Below are positions 1 through 4,445 of a stretch of DNA of 6,158 nucleotides, one piece after another. The DNA is from an uncultured Bacteroidales bacterium (GTDB taxonomy: Bacteria; Bacteroidota; Bacteroidia; Bacteroidales; UBA932). The stretch covers positions 1 through 6,158 of the forward strand of contig CAMOIZ010000062.1 in NCBI GenBank assembly GCA_946616385.1, written 5' to 3'. Numbering within the stretch: position 1 is the first letter of the stretch; every line of letters starts with the position of its first letter. The translations under genes and the position numbers were made by a program. Below the pieces are notes generated by a model. That model did no database searches, had not been told where the DNA came from, and saw only the letters and a program-made list of their open reading frames with translations.

Positions 1-1521
1 GATGAGAATGGACACAGGGCATATTGGCTGAACGGACGGAAACTGCTCGTGCTTGGTGCCGGGTGGACTGATGACATTTTCCTGCGCGACACTCATGAAA
101 GTCTGGAGAAGCAGGTGAAAATGGTTGCTGACATGAATCTGAACTGCATCCGTTTCGAAAACATCTGGGGAAAGGATTCATATATTTATGACCTGTGCGA
201 CCGCTATGGTTTGCTCGCCATGGTGGGATGGAGTTGTTTCTGGGAATGGGAATCCTACTGTGGCATCCCGCACCATCCTCTTTATGGTTGCATCAATGAT
301 CCCGAACGTAATGCCCTTGCAGTCAAGTATTTTGAGAGCCAGGTCAAGTGGCTTCGCAATCATCCTTCTGTGTTTGTCTGGCTTACCGGCAGCGACCGCA
401 TCCCCAATCCTGAACTTGAGAAGGAGTACCTGAGAATCTATTCAGAACTTGACGACCGCCCCTATGTGTGCGCTGCATCCGGCCTTGCCAGCCTTGCCGG
501 GCCATCCGGCAACAAGATGGTGGGCCCTTATGAGTATGTTGGACCGGAATACTGGTATGCCGATCACAAAATCGGAAGTGCTTACGGATTCAATACCGAA
601 ACATCGATCGGGGCCAATATGCCTCAAATCCAATCGCTTCGCAAGATGATAGGGGAGACTGATCTGTGGCCAACCGGTCCGGACTGGGACTATCATTGCA
701 CCGTAGCAGCCGAAGATATGCATTCCATCAGGGTAATCCGTGAAGTAGTGAAAGAACAGTACGGGGAGCCCGGATCTCTTGAGGAGTTTGTGAGCCGTGC
801 ACATGCCGTGGATTATGAGGGTACACGTGCCATGTTTGAAGCATTCAGGGTTAACCGCAGTCAGACTACAGGATTGATCCAGTGGATGCTGAATTCTGCC
901 TGGCCTTCTATTTATTGGCAGTTGTATGATTATTACGGAACGCCCACGGCAGCCTATTATGGCGTCAAGAAAGGCTGCGAGCCCTTACAGATCATCTATA
1001 ACTATTCAGACCATAAATTGTATGCTGTTAATGGCACGCTGGAAGACAGCGGTCTGGACGCTACGGTAGATATTTACAATGCTGAATCCGTGAAGATTGC
1101 GAGCCGGAAATTGCATTTCAAGAACATTCCTTCGTTTGGTACTGTGGAGTTGATGTCTCTCGAGGATTGGAAAGGCTCGGACATATTCGTATTCACGGGC
1201 ATCAAGGATGGCGCGGATAATTTCTATGCCATCCCGTCCAGGGGAAATATGCACGATTGGGGCCGTTCCAACTGGTACCGGACTCCGATTTCATCTTACG
1301 CCGACATGAGTTTTATTACTCAGTTGCCGAAAGCCTGCATTTCACTTAGTCAGGAAGGAAAAACCGTGACCGTTACCAACAACAGTGACTCGCTTGCTTT
1401 CCAGGTTGTTCTCAGTGGCAACACTTGGTATTCCGACAACTTTTTCTCCCTGCCTCCGAGAGCCTCCAAGCAGATTCTCCTAGGCGATGAATCCACTGTG
1501 AGTTGCACGGTAGGATTATAA
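1..1521 (+). CDS. GH2 exo-acting glycosidase, CsxA-like (probable exo-beta-D-glucosaminidase), 5'-truncated by window edge
   Basis: Retaining glycoside hydrolase expected to remove terminal beta-linked sugars, most likely glucosamine, from the non-reducing end of a glycan. The frame is open from base 1, so the GTG at 49 is internal; 506 residues are visible. The opening YWLNGRK...GAGWTDD matches the start of the GH2 catalytic barrel, so the N-terminal sugar-binding and first Ig-like domains (roughly 350 residues, judged from CsxA-type lengths of about 850-900) lie upstream. Key sites, counted from base 1: GSD with putative acid/base Asp132 (394-396) after WLT, and NTET with putative nucleophile Glu200 (598-600). 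WMLNSAWPSIYWQLYDYY (about 295-312) closes the barrel. Beta-sandwich domains follow, and the late DNFFSLPP segment typical of this clade indicates an intact C-terminus. Asp in GSD, instead of the usual Asn-Glu pair, is the exo-glucosaminidase signature. A beta-mannosidase-like specificity remains possible. The gene converges on the ROK kinase with a six-base overlap. Confidence 0.88.
   Translation, partial: DENGHRAYWLNGRKLLVLGAGWTDDIFLRDTHESLEKQVKMVADMNLNCIRFENIWGKDSYIYDLCDRYGLLAMVGWSCFWEWESYCGIPHHPLYGCINDPERNALAVKYFESQVKWLRNHPSVFVWLTGSDRIPNPELEKEYLRIYSELDDRPYVCAASGLASLAGPSGNKMVGPYEYVGPEYWYADHKIGSAYGFNTETSIGANMPQIQSLRKMIGETDLWPTGPDWDYHCTVAAEDMHSIRVIREVVKEQYGEPGSLEEFVSRAHAVDYEGTRAMFEAFRVNRSQTTGLIQWMLNSAWPSIYWQLYDYYGTPTAAYYGVKKGCEPLQIIYNYSDHKLYAVNGTLEDSGLDATVDIYNAESVKIASRKLHFKNIPSFGTVELMSLEDWKGSDIFVFTGIKDGADNFYAIPSRGNMHDWGRSNWYRTPISSYADMSFITQLPKACISLSQEGKTVTVTNNSDSLAFQVVLSGNTWYSDNFFSLPPRASKQILLGDESTVSCTVGL
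1516..1521. other. Palindromic TTATAA shared by the ends of two convergent genes
   Basis: The hexamer is its own reverse complement, so it reads Leu (TTA) then stop (TAA) in both directions: the end of the GH2 gene on the plus strand and of the ROK kinase on the minus strand. No intergenic space exists between the two convergent genes. No GC-rich hairpin followed by a T run was seen within about 60 bases on either side. Any terminator must lie inside coding sequence, or termination is factor-dependent. Confidence 0.9.
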
Positions 1522-2337
1522 GCTGGCAGCACCCAGAAGTGCCGTATCGGCGTCAGTAATGGCGCAGATTTTCAGTTCTGCCAGATTCTTAGGGTAGGCA
1601 AAGCTGAGTTCAATTTCATCTCTCAAGGTCTTCTCAAAAAAAGGGAAGGCCTTTGCTATTCCTCCTCCGAAGACAATTACATGTGGATCGTAGGAATAGA
1701 GCACCGCGCAGGTCAACCATGCGAGATGTTTTCCGAACCTGCCGAATGCCTCAATCGCCTCGGTATCTCCTTCCGAGGCAAGCTCCGACAAATCCTTCGC
1801 AGTCGTTCCCATGGCGGAAAAGAACTTGCTGCTCGTGTAATCTTCGATGACTCCATCCATATATGGCAGGCAGCACAGTTCTCCGGCACCGCAGCATCTG
1901 CCGCGGAAAAGGGAAGAGTCTGAAACGATGCCACAACCGACCCCTGTTCCAAGTGTGATGCAGGCAAGAATGCCTTTATCGAGAGAGAGCCTGGCTGCAG
2001 ATCCCATAGCATAGCAGTTTGCATCGTTGTCAACAACTGTCGGCAGTCCGAATTTGTCTTCCAGCCATTCCTTAAGGTGGACTTCTTTCCAGGACGGGAT
2101 GTTCTGGGTATCATATACTATCCCTTTTTCCGGATCCACCACCGATGGCACGCCGACGCCAATTCCACTGACTTCGGGTGTAATCAGTTCAGATATTCTC
2201 CCGTATAATTGTGTCAGAGTGTCCTGCAGGTTTGCACCCGCAGGGAAAGAGGGCCCGTCGGTACGACGGATAAGTTTTCCTCCATCTGCAAGTCCGGCAC
2301 CGATGGTGGTGCCACCTATATCTATTCCTATTTTCAT
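1516..2337 (-). CDS. ROK-family sugar kinase (glucokinase / N-acetylhexosamine kinase-like), zinc-motif-less type
   Basis: Cytoplasmic ATP-dependent kinase expected to phosphorylate a hexose or N-acetylhexosamine. The predicted protein has 273 residues, slightly short for ROK kinases (about 290-320). Motifs: N-terminal phosphate-binding DIGGTTIG (6-13), VGVPS (61-65), VDNDAN (102-107) with the putative catalytic base Asp105, LGTGVG (129-134), sugar-contacting AGE (151-153) and C-terminal FGGGIA (223-228). The region after AGE runs directly into LPYMDG and DYTSSKFF, so the His and the CxCGxxGC zinc motif of classical ROK proteins are absent. No DNA-binding domain precedes the kinase fold, so it is not a NagC/Mlc-type repressor. 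The start at 2337 is preferred over the upstream in-frame ATG at 2400: it places MKIGIDIGGT at the N-terminus as in the family, and it forms an ATGA overlap with the acyltransferase stop. It is last in the four-gene run. Substrate is unproven; GlcNAc or a derivative is inferred from the GH89 neighbour. Confidence 0.9.
   Translation of the reverse strand: MKIGIDIGGTTIGAGLADGGKLIRRTDGPSFPAGANLQDTLTQLYGRISELITPEVSGIGVGVPSVVDPEKGIVYDTQNIPSWKEVHLKEWLEDKFGLPTVVDNDANCYAMGSAARLSLDKGILACITLGTGVGCGIVSDSSLFRGRCCGAGELCCLPYMDGVIEDYTSSKFFSAMGTTAKDLSELASEGDTEAIEAFGRFGKHLAWLTCAVLYSYDPHVIVFGGGIAKAFPFFEKTLRDEIELSFAYPKNLAELKICAITDADTALLGAASL
2334..2337 (-). other. ATGA stop/start overlap (acyltransferase to ROK kinase)
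   Basis: The minus strand reads ATGA: the kinase ATG overlaps the acyltransferase TGA by four bases in total. The only purine-rich stretch upstream is GGGAA immediately before the ATG, which is too close to act as a normal ribosome binding site. The overlap decides the kinase start in favour of 2337 over the in-frame ATG at 2400. Confidence 0.88.
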
Positions 2338-3275
2338 TTCCCGTAATACAAAGAAGGTGCGATAAGAGAAAGTATGCCGATGCCTATAACTCCCCACCAA
2401 GGAAGGATTCCGGCAGCCATGAGTATAAGGCTGAGAATCAGAATGATAAGCGGGTTGATGAGATAGCAGGCGACATAGCGTATGGAATTGTCGAAGGCCC
2501 TGTCCTTGATGTGCCTGAGTATCAGTGAGATGATGGCGAATGCCGGCAGCATCACAACGGCGGCGGCGAAGGTGAGGGGCACCCGCACGATGCGAAGGAA
2601 CAGCACCTGGGCTTTTCTGTGAGGGAGTTTCTCTGCAGTCAAGGCGGCAAGGCTGTCCTGCAGGTCAAGCAGGATACGGCGCGATTCATGTGCCGAGTCT
2701 TCTTCGGCGACAGGAGATACCTGCAATGCGGCCCCTATGTTGATTTTGAGGCTGGTTCGGAAAATGCGCAGATCTTCATACACGAGGCCCACCGGAACTA
2801 TATACACAGGCTTTCCCATGTCGCCTGCCGCCTTCAGGGCGATGCGGGCGATGCCTTTCCGAAGAGGCAGTATCCCCGGTTCCTGGCTGTGCCTGCCTTC
2901 TGGGAAGATGCAGAAGGGGAGCCCCGCATTCAGGGTGTCGCTCGCGACCTGGAAAGTCCTGTCGTTTTCCGCAAGCGCTTCCACGCCGTCACGGATGCGG
3001 CTTATTGGAATGATCTTCAGGAAGTTAAGCACTTTTGCCGGGCCTTTCTTGCGGAAAATATCCGCCCTTGCAGCAAATACGACCGGCCTTTCCTCCATGC
3101 TTAGAACCGCAAGTGCGTCGAGCAGGGTATTCACGTGATTCGGCGCGTAGATGACAGCGGCACCTTCCGGAATATTCTCTTTGCCGCAGACCTGCAGGCT
3201 CCGGAACATCAGGCGGAAGGTCCACCTGACATAGGGGACCAGAAAGTTGTAGAGTCTGTCGTTATCGTAGACCAT
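2334..3275 (-). CDS. PlsC-like (LPLAT superfamily) 1-acylglycerol-3-phosphate acyltransferase with C-terminal membrane segments
   Basis: Membrane-bound O-acyltransferase of the glycerophospholipid family, expected to transfer an acyl chain from acyl-ACP or acyl-CoA to a lysophospholipid-type acceptor. The product has 313 residues. Motif I is APNHVNTLLDAL (45-56), where His47 and Asp53 are separated by five residues instead of the textbook four. Motif II corresponds to ISRIRDG (91-97), motif III to FPEGRHS (124-130), and motif IV to VPVGLVYED (160-168). Two or three hydrophobic segments follow at about 228-254 and 268-308, giving a membrane tail that the short E. coli-type PlsC lacks. The ATG at 3275 overlaps the DUF819 stop by one base (TGATG); the TGA at its own end overlaps the kinase start (ATGA). 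It is thus embedded between a permease and a sugar kinase, which is unusual for a housekeeping lipid gene. The acceptor cannot be read from the sequence; phospholipid, ornithine lipid or another lipid are all possible. Confidence 0.87.
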   Translation of the reverse strand: MVYDNDRLYNFLVPYVRWTFRLMFRSLQVCGKENIPEGAAVIYAPNHVNTLLDALAVLSMEERPVVFAARADIFRKKGPAKVLNFLKIIPISRIRDGVEALAENDRTFQVASDTLNAGLPFCIFPEGRHSQEPGILPLRKGIARIALKAAGDMGKPVYIVPVGLVYEDLRIFRTSLKINIGAALQVSPVAEEDSAHESRRILLDLQDSLAALTAEKLPHRKAQVLFLRIVRVPLTFAAAVVMLPAFAIISLILRHIKDRAFDNSIRYVACYLINPLIILILSLILMAAGILPWWGVIGIGILSLIAPSLYYGK

Positions 3276-3277
3276 CA
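3273..3277 (-). other. TGATG stop/start overlap (DUF819 to acyltransferase)
   Basis: The minus strand reads TGATG: the DUF819 TGA and the acyltransferase ATG share one base. Upstream sequence (CTGCTCAGC) contains no recognisable Shine-Dalgarno, so the start is most simply explained by coupled reinitiation. The overlap also supports this ATG as the real acyltransferase start. Confidence 0.85.
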
Positions 3278-4441
3278 GCTGAGCAGGCTGCAGATCAGTA
3301 CACCCAGATAATTGCCCACGGCATAGCCCACTATGCCGATGCTGAGCCCGGGCATAAGCACTCGGCTGTTGCGCATGGAAGCGGCTATCATAGGCACGAA
3401 GGGAGGGGAATTGATGTACGTCACCGAGGCTATCACCGCGGTATCGGCATCCACCTTGAACAACTTGGCCGTAAGCAGTTGCAGGGAGAGGGAAACAACC
3501 TCCATGAAGAACAGGAAGCCCACGATCCAGAGCGCTCCGCTGAAGTCGAGTGACCTCACGTCGGCCATTGATGCCACTACGAGGCTGAAGATGTAAATGA
3601 AGTACATGCCCATATCGTAGCCGTATTCATATTTGTGGATGGGCTTCCAGAAAGAAACGGCAATGCTGATTGTGGTGATGGCAAGAATGAAGAACATCAT
3701 GAAGGTGCCGGGGATCAGTTTGGATAGCCCCACGGCGATCCCGGCACTGATGCCTATTACCAGAACAGTGACACCCAGCAGAGGCAGGGCGTTCGATACT
3801 ATTCCTCGTTTCGTAAACAGTCCCTTGTATGGATTCTTTTCCGTTCCGGCTTCCTGCACCGCCTTCTCGTCATAATGATCCAGAGTCTTGACCGGAAGCC
3901 ACTTGCGGGCAAGGCGTATGCCGATGGCCATTATGAACACCAGATATGTGAAGGAAACCATCATGTCGTAGGTGTTCAGTAGGGCGTACTGCTGCCCGTC
4001 CACATCGAGCATCTTGCTTACCGCAGCCATGTTCACCGTGCCTCCCGTAAGGCAGGCGGTGTACATTCCGGCAACTTGGGGGCCGTCGGGAATGTGAGGC
4101 CCGAAGATGGGATAGCCGGCTACGACAGCGATTATGACTGCCAGCAGTCCGGTGATCATTGCAATCAGCTGGTCGCGGGTTTCACTCCTCCGGAAGGTGA
4201 AACTGAAAAGCATCAGCGGGATGGCAAGGGGAATCATCGCGTTGGAAAGGAGATTCTGCACCTGCAGAGTGGCTTCTCCCTTGGGCAGGATGCCGATATT
4301 GGCGATGATGGCTCCGAGGAAATAGAGCATAAGGATAGGGCCTATCTTGCCTATCCATCGCACCTTTCGGCAAAGCCAAAGCACTCCTGCGGGAATGACG
4401 CAGTATGCGACGATAAGGATGATGGCAGTAATAATGTTCAT
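3275..4441 (-). CDS. DUF819 family polytopic membrane protein (YjcL-like), probable permease
   Basis: Inner-membrane protein of 388 residues, the usual size for DUF819. About 11-12 hydrophobic segments can be drawn by eye (near 4-24, 32-51, 66-83, 91-113, 123-141, 157-177, 214-238, 244-263, 276-293, 301-325, 332-356, 363-387). A hydrophilic, charged loop at about 178-212 divides the protein into two halves. Family-like features are IPLAIPLMLFSF (70-81), the glycine-rich LTGGTVNMAAV (131-141) in a broken helix, and YINSPPFVP (342-350) in the second half. These suggest an inverted-repeat transporter fold; I recall DUF819 being grouped with the cation:proton antiporter / anion transporter clan, but cannot verify that here. 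The ATG at 4441 lies one base after the GH89 stop, and the TGA overlaps the acyltransferase start. The substrate is not established for the family. Position between an alpha-N-acetylglucosaminidase and a sugar kinase makes amino-sugar or coupled-ion transport a reasonable hypothesis only. Confidence 0.85.
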   Translation of the reverse strand: MNIITAIILIVAYCVIPAGVLWLCRKVRWIGKIGPILMLYFLGAIIANIGILPKGEATLQVQNLLSNAMIPLAIPLMLFSFTFRRSETRDQLIAMITGLLAVIIAVVAGYPIFGPHIPDGPQVAGMYTACLTGGTVNMAAVSKMLDVDGQQYALLNTYDMMVSFTYLVFIMAIGIRLARKWLPVKTLDHYDEKAVQEAGTEKNPYKGLFTKRGIVSNALPLLGVTVLVIGISAGIAVGLSKLIPGTFMMFFILAITTISIAVSFWKPIHKYEYGYDMGMYFIYIFSLVVASMADVRSLDFSGALWIVGFLFFMEVVSLSLQLLTAKLFKVDADTAVIASVTYINSPPFVPMIAASMRNSRVLMPGLSIGIVGYAVGNYLGVLICSLLS

Positions 4442-4445
4442 GTTA
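4439..4445 (-). other. Gene junction TAA-C-ATG (GH89 stop to DUF819 start)
   Basis: Read on the minus strand, the GH89 stop TAA, a single C and the DUF819 ATG are contiguous. The preceding bases (ACGGTTTTT) are T-rich and hold no GGAGG-like ribosome binding site. Reinitiation or translational coupling within one mRNA is the simplest reading. It also shows there is no room for a promoter between the two genes. Confidence 0.85.

Noticed and set aside
49..51. GTG as the start of the GH2 gene
   Set aside because: The frame is open from base 1 and the 16 preceding residues (including YWLNGRK) match the conserved start of the GH2 barrel domain.
1541..1551. Small inverted repeat GCCG-TAT-CGGC near the convergent junction, considered as a terminator
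   Set aside because: The stem is only four base pairs, lies within the kinase coding sequence and is not followed by a T run in either direction; likely chance.
1516..2337. ROK protein as a NagC/Mlc-type transcriptional repressor
   Set aside because: There is no helix-turn-helix domain before the DIGGT motif; the protein begins directly with the kinase fold.
2338..2400. N-terminal extension of the ROK kinase from the in-frame ATG at 2400
   Set aside because: The extra 21 residues (Arg/Tyr/Phe-rich) resemble nothing in the family, and they lie in the 3' part of the acyltransferase in another frame. The start at 2337 gives the standard MKIGIDIGGT N-terminus.
2619..3104. 161-codon plus-strand frame
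   Set aside because: Antisense to the acyltransferase including its catalytic motifs; no domain recognised.
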